Shown here one piece after another: positions 10,579 through 23,600 of a stretch of DNA of 64,000 nucleotides; within the stretch, counting starts at the first letter, position 1; every line of letters begins with the position of its first letter. The notes below the pieces were generated by a model. It was not told the origin of the DNA. It was given only the letters and a program-made list of their open reading frames with translations, and made no database searches. The position numbers and the translations under genes were made by a program. The DNA comes from Pelodera strongyloides (lineage: Eukaryota > Nematoda > Chromadorea > Rhabditida > Rhabditidae): assembly GCA_036852015.1 (NCBI GenBank), contig JAANDG010000231.1, positions 146,331 through 210,330 of the forward strand, given 5' to 3'.

Positions 10579-13017
10579 ATGAAAGCCGTGCAGGCCTTAT
10601 TGTGTGCAACATTTCTTAGTGGTTTCTCTCTCGTTTTCTTATTGCTGTTTGCAACCGCTATTCTGTCGAACCTATTTGAACTGCAATTTAGCGTGACCGA
10701 AGAACTACGTGACTTTCAGGTAATGTTTTAATACAATGGTTTTTTTTTTAGTTTTTTTTTTAAGCCGTAGACTTTATGAGACTGATTAATATTTAGAGAA
10801 GCTCGGATAGAGCTTGGATAGAACTGCTAAAGTTGGACCACACCAGACACCGTAGAGCAACGGACGGGTTCGTCTACACTTCAAGGATGTTGAAAACTCG
10901 TTTGTCTTTCTTTCCACTTACGAAAATATCATTCACACATCAAAATAATAAAATTCGGTGTCCTACGTAAATTTGCACATTTGCTCATGAAAGGGTCAGG
11001 CCCATTTCAATATGCCCCGGTTTTTCATTCTTCCCTCACGAACATTGTCGAAAACTAAATATCCAAGTTTATGACTTTACAAAATCGGATCAATAAATGC
11101 TGTGAGATTGCTATGACGGGCGGTTTTTCTCTGCAAATAGTTGGTAGTCACCGGGGATCGAACCAGGGACACTCGCGCTCACCCGCGCCAAAAGCTACCG
11201 CACAACCACTGCGCAATAGCGGTAATTGGTTGGTGATTGCAGAGAACAGCCGATAAGAGCCGGCTGGAATTAGGACAACTAGCTGTTCGAAATTAGAAAA
11301 TGCCCATGACTCGGAAAAAACACTCGAAAATGCTGGAAATCGATCTCTTCTTTCCATAAAAAAAACCGAAAAATTCAGTTGTTGACTCGTCTTTTCTCTA
11401 CATTGCACTAATTTGTATGCGTTTTGTGTTTATTTTCGTTTACAGAAATTTTTGAACTATTTTTAAACAAAAAAACCCCCATACCGGGTGGTGAACATAG
11501 GGATCCGAAACAACTTTTTCCAGCAGCACCAGTTGCCTTGATTTCCCTAAATTCAGAGCGCCGCTCTAGGAATAGGATACATGGTGCCGTGGTGCATAAA
11601 AGAGGAAGGACAATTCTAACCGACTTCGACCGACTGCCCAAAAAGTGCCCTCGAGGACCACCAGGACCTGCAGGATTTGACGGAGTTGACGGACGTATGT
11701 ATGATTTCACCGTAATTTTGAGATAAAACAGCGGTTTTCAGTCTCAAACCAATGGAAAATTGCAATATGGTTTCAGTACCTGGACTCAGCGGCATACCTG
11801 GGGTTCCTGGATTGAGCGGTATCGACGTAGCTCAAACGCAGCGAAAATGCATCCAATGTCCTGTTGGTGTACCTGGTCCACATGGGCCTCCGGGACATCA
11901 CGGAGTGGTTCGTTTCATTCAAACACCTACATCATGCCACATTCTACCAAACATTTAGTACATTGCTACGCAAACAGAGTAACTACATTATAGATAACAA
12001 TATATTTCCAGCAAGGGCCTCCAGGATGGCCAGGAACTCCGGGAGCTCTCCGGGCAGGTCCCCAGGGACCACCTGGTCACAAGGGAATGCCTGGTAGGAT
12101 TTCCAAACGCATCTTTATATAGACACCTAATTGGTTGCATATCGCCCTTATTTTCATGTATTAGGGTGTAGAAAAGTTTACGAATCAATGTACAAGTACT
12201 GCATCAATTTTCCTGTTTGACTCCTATTTTTTGTTGATTAATCAACTGGAGCTTTATAGCAGTATTTTTCGTATGTTTCCGTTTCATATTATGCATGTTT
12301 TCTTTTTTCTTTTTCAGGAGTCCAAGGTCCTCCGGGCACACCGGGTACAGCTGGAAGGAACGCAACTCGATGGATCTGTCCCAAAGGAGAGCCGGGAATA
12401 AAAGGTAAATCTATGGTGCAGGCAGTTTCTGGGCTGTTTGGTAAAAATTTGCTACACTTACAGTTATTTAGCTTGCCGAGCTTCACACATATAAAACCGT
12501 CATGTTACGCAAATACGAAAATGTAAATTTATTTATCGCTCTTCATCGATGTGAATTATCGGAAATTCTTCTCCCCACCGATGGGTTTGTGTGATGGAAT
12601 ACTGGGAGTTGGGACGTTTGACATAAAATATCCTTGGACTACTTGTTAAGGTCTCGAAGGCCCTAATGGTGAACCCGGTCAACCGGGTGCACCAGGATCT
12701 AAGGGACTGCCGGGAATGGTAGGAGTTCGTGGAAACATTGGACCAGCTGGTAACGATGGCCATTCAGGACCCAAAGGAGTTGCTGGAAAACCAGGGTGGA
12801 AAGGTTGGTTATATGCCACCGATACTTTTTGTCAGCTATTACGAAAATGTTCTTGTTTATCGAATAAAGCAGCTATTGGCCTTCAGGAAAAGATCCTCTG
12901 TATTGTAATTGCCCGAAGCGATCAAAGGGACTGGTCGGGAATTTTACCATTTCTGCCACCGATGTTGCCTTGCCAAAAGGAGTTCATTATCCAACAGACC
13001 TCGGTTATGACGTTTAA
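10579..13017 (+). CDS. Nematode cuticle collagen
   Basis: Structural extracellular matrix protein of the cuticle, secreted by the epidermis. Exons: 10579-10719, 10797-10851, 11557-11694 (5' edge uncertain; 11524 also fits), 11777-11907, 12012-12093, 12318-12404, 12651-12803, 12887-13017; about 305 residues, normal for the family. The N-terminus has a membrane/signal-anchor segment (SGFSLVFLLLFATAIL) of the cuticle-collagen N-terminal type. RRSR at the start of exon 3 is a likely subtilisin/furin cleavage site. Gly-X-Y blocks follow, broken by Cys-containing gaps (CPRG, CIQCPVG, CPKGEPG, CNCPK), the usual cuticle-collagen pattern of short triple helices tied by disulphides. The C-terminal non-collagenous tail ends GYDV. 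Exon 2 to exon 3 is the least certain junction: both edges are phase 1, but two donors (10851 and 10901) and several acceptors are possible. Eight exons is many for this family. Confidence 0.9.
10988..11500. repeat. Repeat-derived insert in collagen intron 2, including a tRNA-like SINE segment
   Basis: The roughly 700-bp intron contains foreign-looking pieces. Near 10989 is AAAGGGTCAGGCCCA, resembling the ends of the elements at 27682 and 54121. At 11148-11232 on the minus strand is a tRNA-like unit with an A-box-like TTGCGCAGTGG and a B box GGTTCGATCCC; its acceptor ends do not pair, so it is not a working tRNA. At about 11418-11492 is a segment ending ACCGGGTGGT that recurs at 51866-51942. 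These point to successive transposon or SINE insertions. Confidence 0.6.
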
Positions 13018-13120
13018 TAAATATTTTATGTATTTTCGTTCCATTTAATGCATTTTATGTTCAACAAACAGTAAAGGGGTGTGACACATTGCTTCCGGCT
13101 GCCATTGCAGTAACAATAAA
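13016..13120 (+). terminator. Two AATAAA poly(A) signals of the collagen gene
   Basis: AATAAA occurs at 13016-13021, overlapping the TAA stop, and again at 13115-13120. The second, 98 bases after the stop, is the more plausible signal. Confidence 0.5.
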
Positions 13121-13360
13121 GCGTTTTTTTAATAATTTATTACACAAGATGTACACAAAAAAGGAAACACATGAAGATTTATAAAATAGAGCTGGGGGAG
13201 ATACTAAAGTCCGAAGAAGTGTCAGTTTCTATTACTTGGAAGATTTACCGCTCTTGTTTCTGCTTCCTTACCAGCTGTAACTTACCCTTTGATATTTCTC
13301 GATTCATATTCCGCCAACTTTCACGAAACATTCTTTCCTCACCCTTTTAATTTGTTCGCG

Positions 13361-13630
13361 CTCGCTCTCTCTCTCTCTCTCTCTTTCTTATATCTCTCTC
13401 TCTAGGGATCTCTAGAGCTAGATCTCTCTTCTTCTCTTCTTTCTCTTTCTCTTCTCTTTCTCTTTCTCTTTCTTTCTATTTCTCTTCTCTTTCTCTTTCT
13501 CTTTCTCTTTTTCTTTTTCTTTTTCTTTCTCTTTCTCTTTCTCTCTCTCTTTCTCTTTGTCTATCTCTCTTTGTCTATCTCTTTCCCTATCTCTCTTTCT
13601 CTATCTCTCTTTCTCTATATCTCTCTCTTC
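13361..13630. repeat. CT-rich microsatellite (CTCTTT/CTCTCT)n
   Basis: About 270 bp of near-pure pyrimidine made of CT, CTTT and CTAT units, with one interruption near 13406-13421. It is 0.35 kb downstream of the collagen. The complementary purine array lies at 14281-14389. Open frames through it are artefacts. Confidence 0.92.
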
Positions 13631-16053
13631 ATATTATGCCATTACTGTCCGCTGCTCTAGCTCTATCTCTCTCAAACTGTCGCCGGCCCTCCAATTCACT
13701 TACAAAATGGGAGTCATAATATGGCTGGAGAATAAATCATGTGAATGACCTGTCTCATGTACATCATCATTTTGCTCTCTGCTTTTGTGTCTGCATCAAA
13801 CAGCTGATGCGCAAACTATATTGATTTTCATTGATGTCTGCACGTGTTGAAAACTTTCGCTGAGAAACAATTTGAAAACACCAGAGAACTCTTTCACAGT
13901 TTTCATGGTGACACATGTATATATTGCAAAATGTTTGCCCTTTAAGAATGTTTTGTAGATTAATGACCGGTGTCGTTTGATATAATGAAACTTTTAACCA
14001 CTAACAACGTATCAACTATCACTGACAGTCACGTCACATAGTTTGGCGCTCGTTTTTATAGAATAAGCAATTGGTGTCTGACTTTTGGATTCATGAAAGC
14101 ATCGTATAGTGTTGTGAAGACTCACTTTCTTTCTTAAAAGGCGCATTTCTACTGAATTAATTAGCGTTTCCCACCTTCGCAAGGAATAACTGGCATAGAA
14201 AATAGTGCAGAAATGTAGTTGTTTGCTCTCATTTTATTATAACAATAAGACCAAAAAAGAAGGCCATGTTGGTAGGACACAAGAGAGAGAGAGAGAGAGA
14301 GAGTTAGAGAAAGAAAGAGAAAGAAAGAAAGAAAGAGAGAGAAACCTTTCGAAGATCGAGAAAGAGGTAGAGAGAATTAGAGAGAGAGACCATATGACAT
14401 GTGGCTCAATATACTCTGGTCATTCCTCCTTCACCGATAATACACTGATTTTCAAATTCATTTTCACATTTTTTTCTTAACTATTGAAAAGATAGAAGGG
14501 TATGATTTCACAAACTCAATATGCGTTCAAAGGTATACACTTAATTCCAACTTCATCATTTGCGCTTGGTTGTGGTTTACCTTTTTTGTCAAGCATACCC
14601 GAGAGAAAATGATGTTCTTATGTTTCACAAGTTATCATCATTTGACTTGACCCTTTTCGATCGTGTGCGCTTATTAGTTTTATATAAATTCAGTAACAAA
14701 TGAGTAATGTTTTAAGAGCTCACGTGTGCATGTAATGGTATTTACGTCCGAGCACTCAATTTTACAAACGGCCTTCAAAAACCGTATATGCTCTATGCGA
14801 ATGCCGTGACCTTCATTCATTTTACCTCACGGACCCAATTTTTTCCCTAATAATTATTTATAAAAACAGTCGCCGCAGTTCTAAATCTAGCAATATAATG
14901 CTGCCATACACAGGTTCTAACAAGTTGCCTTTTCAGTATGAATCTGCGTTATGAGTAGGATCCTATTGTTTTCTGGGGGCACTTTTCTACATAAATGTGT
15001 TAAGTTTGTTGCCCGCATAATACAAGTAATATAGTGTTCTAGTGGAAAGTCGACTGTGAAATTCTGTTCCGCAAGTTTGGACTTTGAACATGTGGACACA
15101 TATATCTTACACGTCTCAATTGCATTCATAAAAAATCTGCAGTTGCTATGTTTCAAAGGAACCTTGCAAAAAGCATTTCTGGAGACAGTTCAAAGTGAAA
15201 TTGTCTGATTGACATTTGAGAATTGGTGATATTTATACCTATAAAACTTTGAAAGACGTGCCTTTTTTTAACTTTTTTTTTAAAAGATTCCGATTTGCGA
15301 TATGGAGCTTTCTGGTGATTACATTCTTGGTGTGAGCAGGTATAGTTAGCAACCAAGTATCGCTGCCTTTCTTATCAACCTTTAACCAACCAGCTGGGGG
15401 ACTTATGGAGAATTGAAGTCTCTCATTTAACTAATGAGTTTTGAGCTGCAGTTTTTTTATCTGCGATTGTGATCATTGGAAAATTCGCGAATATTTTAAG
15501 CTCCTGAATTAAACCACCTCAGAAAATGATAATTTACATTTAATGAGTCTAAATTGAGATCCAAAGGACAACAGAGGGATGACAGTCGGGGAGACATATG
15601 GGAAATAGACGTATATCAGTTCCTGTCCTTGTCCATTCAACCTCCCGCTTCCAGTGTCCATCACTCCTCATTATCACACAGTTGTCGACTGAATAGCCAG
15701 AACATCCGCACAAAGTGAATGTCCAGCGCTCAATCAAAATAGACACTCTTATCCAATATTGTCCACACTAAACCTCATTTAAAGAAGCGTTCGTTGTGTG
15801 CCCTTGAGACTGGTTTTACCTGACTATCTTTATTTTTCTTCTATATTCATTGCCCTTTTATTTATTTGACACATTTGTAATGGTTGTTCTGTACCATACC
15901 AATCAATTCCTTCCTCATATGTCATGTAAGTTCTCACAATATTTATATACGCCTATCTACACTTGAGTATTAAACTAGTACTCGGCGATTCACAGTTTAA
16001 TAGGTGCATGTTTTCACATTTATTAGGTAAAAATTGTGCCCTTTGCCTTTCAG
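13631..16053. other. Non-coding region with a GA array
   Basis: Apart from the purine array at 14281-14389, I see no exon with good splice sites and codon character. It is AT-rich and unremarkable. Confidence 0.5.
14281..14389. repeat. GA-rich microsatellite (GAGA/GAAA)n
   Basis: About 110 bp of polypurine. It is the strand complement in composition of the CT array 0.65 kb upstream, so the two could pair as a long imperfect inverted repeat. Confidence 0.9.
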
Positions 16054-18147
16054 TTCGTATCGTAAATGCACATTATGGCCTTTCTGTCCACTTTGTCAGA
16101 TAATTTATTGGTCGTACAAAGTCGTCAACTGCAAGTCGAAGGATGCATTTGCTTGCTTTGCCACGGAAACCTGGGAAGAATCGCATACAAGGCGCGGTAT
16201 GCAAAGCACACCATTTATACCACTCTCGTCTATCCGCTAAAGAATCTAGTTTCCTACATTTTGTATATTACAGATTGATAATATCCGCAAAAGCACAGAA
16301 CGCAAAAAGAGTAGTTTGTTTGCTGATTTTTAAGTGCATTTTTTCGCCTAAAAACAAAGCGTTACGATGTGCAAATTGTGAGGGAATTATGTGCACCAAA
16401 TTAGAGATTCCTTAAAAATTTTTTATTTCGTATTCGATCCCATGATCCAATGTTTCATATAAGAAGATTACTGTTTCGAATTATCCTATTCAAATTGTGA
16501 TCGATTTTAAAGTTCTCGTGCATGCATCTCGTACGACTGTCAAATTCGATTTATCGAAAGCAGGGGTTTACTTTCGTCGCTACTCCACTAACCCAGTAAC
16601 GTCTAGAGAATTTTTGTGGAATTTAAATAACCGGCTTCCCCAAAGATTAGTCGACTTCTGTTCTAACCTAGTTTACTTTTAAAATTGTAGGCAAATATGC
16701 AGACAACGTCAAATATATTCCTGTTTTTTCCTTTAACTTTCGTTACTTAATGCGACAGTAACCAGAGTTTAATTAATTACAGTCTAGGGACAAAAAAAAG
16801 ACCGCGAGCTTTCAAGACGACTATGTTGTGCATAGGCTGACGTGAGCCTGCTCATTGTGATTTCTTAGTTCCATAAATTCTTCCATGCAATTAGCATCTT
16901 TTATGTCAGAATACTTTATCTTTCTATTTTTTCATAACTTGGAATAGATGATTGTGAGTAGTTCTGGTACAGAGTACGTTATCTTTAATGACAATAAATA
17001 AGCTGTATGATCCATTAGCCACTCAAATTGAAACAATCTCCATTATACATTTAACGAACCAAAGTTTTCATTTTTTATAATCAAATCCCTCAGAACACCA
17101 CCCTTTAACGCAAATTAAAATACCTCAACTTATAAGTTTATTGCTGACCGCTGAGTGAGCTGGTGAGTCATATCATGGTGTGACGATTTCTGAACCTCCA
17201 CCTCTGTCTCCCTAAACACCTGCATCGTCTCTTGCTCCTTTCGCCTAGTTTTTCTCTTCTCATAACCTCTATCTCTCACTTCCTGTCTATTTCTCTGATT
17301 GTGAGAACTGATTGATTTCCACATCTTTTCACCCATTTATCAATAGCTAGTTTCCCAAATGCACCAACCAGAAAAAACACTGGAGACGACGAGGAAGTCT
17401 CTGTAAGATGAGTGAATTACGATTAGGATTTAATTGTAAAGTATTTTTATTTGAACCGGCACGTCTAAGATGCAGGGGGTTTTATTTTGGAGCCAAATAT
17501 AATGGTCTGTCTCAGTAAATATTTTTACCTGAACTTATTTGGTGTACAAAGAATTGGTGAAGTAATTAATTTTTTACGGTTTACGGTGCTATGATTATGT
17601 CAATCAGCACGTTGCTATTTACACCCTTGAACATTTATATAGGCATATTGTAAAGAATGCGAACATGTGCAGGTTATTCACCTGCTTCTGAAGCAGAGAT
17701 TATATTCTCAAGCATATTTCGACACTTGCTTCATTATTCTAGCTATTTTCAAAAAAAAAACTAATTATAAAGCGATCAATAGAAAGACTACATAACTGAG
17801 GTACAATTAATAGACTAGATTAGTGTGGGGTTTCGTGGGTTTTTTTTTTTATATGTTTTTTCCATATGTGCGACTATCATTCCACATATTTATAATTTCA
17901 TAGTAGTCGGCCGTGGCACAGGGCGTCATTTGTTTATTCCAATCACATGAAACATCCATTGTATACTTCCTCACTTTGCATTTCTCTCACTTGTTTCGCT
18001 TATAGTCATAGAGATAGCCAAACAACACGTATTAGCATTAAATTTGAAAGTAATTCTACAGATTTTGTCATCCGGTTATCGAACTTCTTCCAAGAAACGT
18101 TAGTTGGTGTATCACTGGGCATTGTTATTAAAGCCCTGTACCCTTGA
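16054..18147 (+). pseudogene. Orphan coding-like exons, possible small or decayed gene
   Basis: Three segments have good acceptors and join in phase: 16054-16196 (after CCTTTCAG), 16513-16615 and 18006-18147, ending in a TGA stop. The first is Cys-rich (KCTLWPFCPLCQ, then CKSKDAFACF) and ends at an RR pair; the last reads like ordinary coding sequence (TRISIKFESNSTDFVIRLSN). Against a real gene: I find no in-frame start exon, the donor at 16616 (GTGGAA) is weak, and no family is recognised. It may be a decayed gene, a fast-evolving secreted peptide gene missing its 5' exon, or chance. Confidence 0.22.
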
Positions 18148-20640
18148 TATAAAAATCCTGTCCATCCCCACGTTTTTCCTTAATTCAATTCATAAAACCG
18201 TAGAAAACTTTTTAGGGATTTCAATTTTATGCATTTAAGAACGATCCGATATAACTTTCCTATTGCAAATGCTATCATTAATGAGTGATTGGTCACACTT
18301 TATTTATGTTTACTTACGTTCGGGTTTTCCCTTCATTTAGGCGCATGTGTCTTTCTACAGAACAGCTTATATTTTCACTTCTAACTTGTTGAAAAACGAT
18401 TTCGTTTCCAGTAGTGTTTGAACGTACACACACTTGATCCCTTTGCTGTCTGCATGTTTGCCTTCTGTTTCAACACTTCCGAACATTTGGAAGCTTGTTT
18501 TATTATGTAGGGAATTATTCGCATTTATACCGTATGCGCCGAAGTAATGAAACATAATTTATTATTTTATTAATCAAATATCTTCATAAAATTTTATTAC
18601 AACAAAAGCGAAGCCTTGTGACATTCCGTTAAATATGATTTATCGAATTTTCTTTTTCTGTTTGATGTTGTAACGTTTTTGTCGTGTATTTTAGTGGGAT
18701 TTTAGTGGGTAAATATTAACTATCAATGTTAATTTTTGGCTGTCGTTCAAGTTTGTCAACTTGAAAACAGTAGAGGCAGGCTCCGTGTGTATCCATATGC
18801 TAGTAAATAGAGTTGGCTCCATGAACAAAGCTCTTTATAAATTATGCCATTATTCTTGTACAAAGTGCCAATTTGATAAAAAAATATCAGCTGCTCTACA
18901 TATTATTGGTCAACTTTTACATAGAAGGAGAACTGTACATCTCATTGGGCTTTAATAGTAAAGCGTGCGCCTGCAATACAATTGACACACATAAACATGA
19001 GTCACGTTACGACAGGTGGATGGTTTCGACTTTCGACTTTCGACTACCGAGTATGCTTAAACAAACAAGGACACCAAAAACCGGCCTATATATAACATTC
19101 AGCAGATTATTGTCCATTCTTATTTAATGTTTGCGGGCCACCTCACGAAGTGCAATCATAAACTTTTTCTTCCTAAATCGCCTTTCAAACATTTGCCACA
19201 CATTTTTGGATGATGACTTTTGAATGGGCACTTGACCAGACGTTGCATTATCGACCCAGATAGAGCAAAATAAGGCAAGCCCACTATCAGTTTATCAATG
19301 AAAACGCGCGCGCTCTTTTTGAACGAAACCTATTTTATTTCGTATACAAATTGTGTATCAATTCGTTGCACATAACCGGCATTTAACAAACACGAGTTGA
19401 ATGTTCGAAATGAAACCATACCACAGTGGCTTAGCCTTATTTTGTGTCCACAGAATCCCTACATAATGTCTACACTTTGTAGATTAGCAGGTGCATATAC
19501 TTGGCCGGTTGTCGTTTTTGAAGAATGTTTTTAAATCGGTGTTTTTGTTTCAATTTCATTTTGCGTCCTCTATTTCATGTGATTATCAATCACACCTCGT
19601 ATCTTTCTTTGTTCTCAGTCAGAAAGGATTCGAAAAGTAACTGGGTTCAAGTGACCTTCCACAGGAACTTCAGCAAAGGTTACGGAAATTCTACCTCTGT
19701 GCTTGTTGTCTTCCTGGTGTATTCAATTATTCCGTTTTTCTTTCTGGTTGTCGTATGTAAATGTGAATATGTTTAATCTCTGGTTAGTCGCACCAGTCAA
19801 TTTTAGTCAGTTTTCTTCAGGAAAATCGATAACACAATGATAAATGATAAATGAAAGGTCTCTTTATGATAAATAAAAGGCTTCTGCTTGGAAAACACTC
19901 AGTGGAAAACATATGATAATCTTCAAGACCTTTTCTTTTTATTTATTCTGTAACCGATTATAAATGTTTATAGTAGAACACCCACAATGTCTGCCTAACC
20001 GAGTATTATTTTTGATAGTGGTAAATAAAAAGCATTGTCTAAGGAATAGACACCAGCAAATTTTCTTTCGTTATTCTTCCGTTGCTTTGAAGTTACTGCT
20101 TGAAACGCTGGCGCGTTCCATGCGCAAAATTGTCAATGTATTTTATCGTGTGATATTATAACGTGACCATTCTGCGTTAATGCCGATATTTTCGCCGTTA
20201 TCTGTATAATTCGGGGATAGACAATATAAACGTGATGTCCAGTAATTGACAGGTTTTGATTTGATCAAGTACATACATACTGTGGTTCTATTTCCTGTCA
20301 ATCTCGTCGCATCATATAAATAAGCTGCCGAGTTGCTACGTGAGAAGCCATTTGATAGGAAATTTCATTGAAACTCAGAAAAAAAGACAGTTCAGGGTAC
20401 AACTTCAGGCGCATATGAAAGAGCTAAATTGTTGCGATAGTTACTTTTCTTGTCATAAGAAAATCATTTTTTTTTGTGTTGTTATTACACTCAACCTGTT
20501 GCAATAAACAATACATGCATGATCTATCTGGTATTTTATGTAGTGCCGTCATTTGTATGCTGATTAAGTTGTAACCTGAGGATTCCGCTTTTCTTATTTA
20601 TTTCAATACGTTACGTTCTTATATGTAGATCCCTTATTTG
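18148..20640. other. Intergenic region upstream of the PTR gene
   Basis: Mostly AT-rich with no clear gene. One short segment, 19619-19678, has a good acceptor (TTGTTCTCAG) and coding-like codons (SNWVQVTFHRNFSK) but joins no neighbour in phase. The rest is taken as promoter and spacer. Confidence 0.4.
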
Positions 20641-23600
20641 ATGTTGAATTCTTATAAAGAAGTGTCCAAAAAAGAGGGTGCCGCCGAGATGTTATCGCTG
20701 CGCGAACTCAAGGAGAAATACGGTTGCATGATTCAGTTGGCATTTAATATATCGACAAAGACGGGTGTGGTACAAATATTGCTGCAACTGCTCAAGACCC
20801 CATCAGTGAAATCATCCATTTTATTGTATGCTTTTCCGATTAATAGTACTGCTTTTCTCTTCTAATCATTAATATATTAACCTCTTATGGTTAGAATTTT
20901 TGTTGTGATTAGCACAGACTGAACCAAGCATGCAGCATTCAGCCTTTTTTGTTGTTCAAGCTCTTTGTCCGCCGATGCCGTGTGCTTTTCTTATCAAAAC
21001 CTTGTTTTCGAATCTCACAAAATAAATTACTATTTGTTGGTTGTTAGTGCGAAATTGTTGACGGCTGTACTTTTTCTTACATTTTTATACAGATGTATAT
21101 ATATATATATAACGAAGCACCAGAAATTCTAACGAAATATTTTTTTATTATTGTTTATGTTTAGAGATCTATGACGCTTTTCACGTGTTTAAATTCATTT
21201 GAATATGTTTTTTATATTGTTCATATTTCCAGTCTATTCCGTGCAATGCCAGGGGGGCCTGCAGCATTTGTAGCGCGGGCCCCGTCCCCGATTCGCTTTG
21301 CTAATGGTAAGTCATATTCGGTTGAACAAGATCATTAATTTTTATTCGTGCAATGTATTCAAATATTTTCATTTCTCTACCTCCACCAATCGTGTCCATT
21401 TTTGGGTTGTTTCCTTTAAACTGTCCAATTTCTTTGTTTAAAAGAAGGATTTCTAAATATATAATTCTGAAGACATCCATAGCAAATCTTTTTGGTTTTC
21501 AAACTGGTTTTCCTAAAAGTAACAGCAAATACACAAGTAAAAATATTATTCGACAGGATTTTAGTTATTTTTTATGTGTTTTAGGATTTAGTCTTTGGCT
21601 GAGAGTGTTGTTTTACAAAATCGGGTTTATTGTTGCCTCCTATCCGCTGTTATTCATCCTGACTTCAATTCTTATCAGCACTACGGGATTTGGAATCAGA
21701 AATCTGCGATTCGCCCAAAGATTGCAGGTACTACATGCGGTTTCCTTCTACTCCTCAATAGTTTAAGTTGTTAATTCCGTAATAGTGCCGCGTGAGATCA
21801 ACCGATTGATTCAATGTTTATTTTTCTAGGAAGGATTTACCGCTTCCGATTCACTTTCCCGTTACGAACATTCTGTAAAGACTGAATTTGATGGTCAAGA
21901 GGAGCCGAGTGTACAGCGTTTTGTGGGTTTAATTAGGAGGAAGGATGAGGGAACACTTCTCACCAAAAGACATATCGAGCAGGTTTTCAAGGTACAAAAC
22001 TTAGTTACGCATCGTATGTTGTTATTCACTCAATTACCTTACGTTTTAACATTGTGTTACATTTAGATTCACGAGTTCATCTCCGAGAAACTGAGAGTGA
22101 CTGATGGAAACACTTCATTCACACATAATGAAATTTGTGGAGAATATTGTGATGCGAACCCTCTATTGGAGCTTTTCAAGGTAGAAATCTTAGTTACGCA
22201 TCGTATGTTGTTTATGTTAAGAAGAATTAAAGAACCGCTATGAGTTGGTGACATATACAAAGTCTATTGTAGTGGACAGGAACTTATGTCTGGGTTTTGT
22301 TCACACCCAAAATGGATCTTCAACCTGCGTGGGGTTATTGTTTCATTTCGGAAATTCAACTGTTGTTTCCCAAGTGACGGCTGTCGTTAGCGGCTAAATA
22401 AGTTAATTTTCAGACATCTTGCGAAATGCTTCTGAAAGGAGGTAATGTGTTACTTGACCATCCACAGAGCTACTTCCAAAACTACGGATTCCTAGTAGCA
22501 CATCACATTTTTGGCGTCACGAGAAAGGCTGATGTGAGTTGTCATTTTATTAGATCATGGTTCCAGCTTAAGCACAACTTTAGTCGCTTCACGGCCGTAT
22601 ATAGATAATATTCAGTTGTCTACGTCACCGTTGCTTGGAATTACTTCAGTAGACCCTTTTATCTGTAAATGAGACTACGCTCATACTTTCGGCCTGCTCC
22701 GAAATCAACCGTCCTTTTTTTAGATTGTAGATGAAATATTCATCCCAACCGAATCTCCACACTCTCGTTTGGCTGAAGAGATGGAACTCGTCGGCTCTAA
22801 TAAAAGTAATCTGGCTGGCATTAAAATGTTTACGTTTTATTATCAGGTGAGTACAAGGGGTTTTACTTCTTTTGCGGTCCATTTTTTTCGCTTCGTTTCT
22901 TATACTTCAATCGAACGTTCTATTAAGTAATCTTTTCCTACTCAGGCACCTCTGGCAACTACCAGTCAAATTAATGCAATCAGTCTCTGGGAAGCTGCCG
23001 TGTACCATTGGGCAAGGTCACAAACCGACTTTCCCGAATACAAGATCAATGTGATGGGAGACAAGGTAGAGTTTTCTTCTTCTACTTTTCATCAATGCTG
23101 ACAATATTTTATGTGAAAGTCACAGTCCTTCTTTAGATCCTCGGTCAGGAAATGATCCGTGGTGGTTTGGACCTTGTGCCCCACTTGGTGGCTGGGCTCC
23201 TGTTCACGGTGCTCTTTGTTTCAATCTCAGTTGCTGTCACTGCTGTTTTCACGGGTTCTTGCGACTTTGGACGGGTACTGATTGTTTTTGGTAAGATCTT
23301 TTTCGTGGAACACGTTTTCTAAGCGTGTTCATTTAAAGTTTTCACTTTCGGTTTACATTCAGTATGTTGAACATATATGCTATTTTTATTTATTTTTTCC
23401 ATATTTGAATTTGCACAAGATCATGACTGATGTGTATGTGTTCCAACAATAAATAATTTTATCTCGATGAATGTTTTGCAGGAACAGTGATCTCACCAAT
23501 GCTTGCTGTCTCTTCAACATTTGGATTACTTGCTACATTTAATGTGGAGATCTATCCGATCCACATGGTCATCCCGTTCCTTATTCTAGCAATCGGTGCG

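Noticed and set aside
11148..11232. Second tRNA gene
   Set aside because: A and B boxes are present, but the acceptor stem does not pair, so it is called tRNA-like repeat instead.
13557..13748. Open frames through the CT and GA arrays
   Set aside because: Low-complexity translation of microsatellites only.
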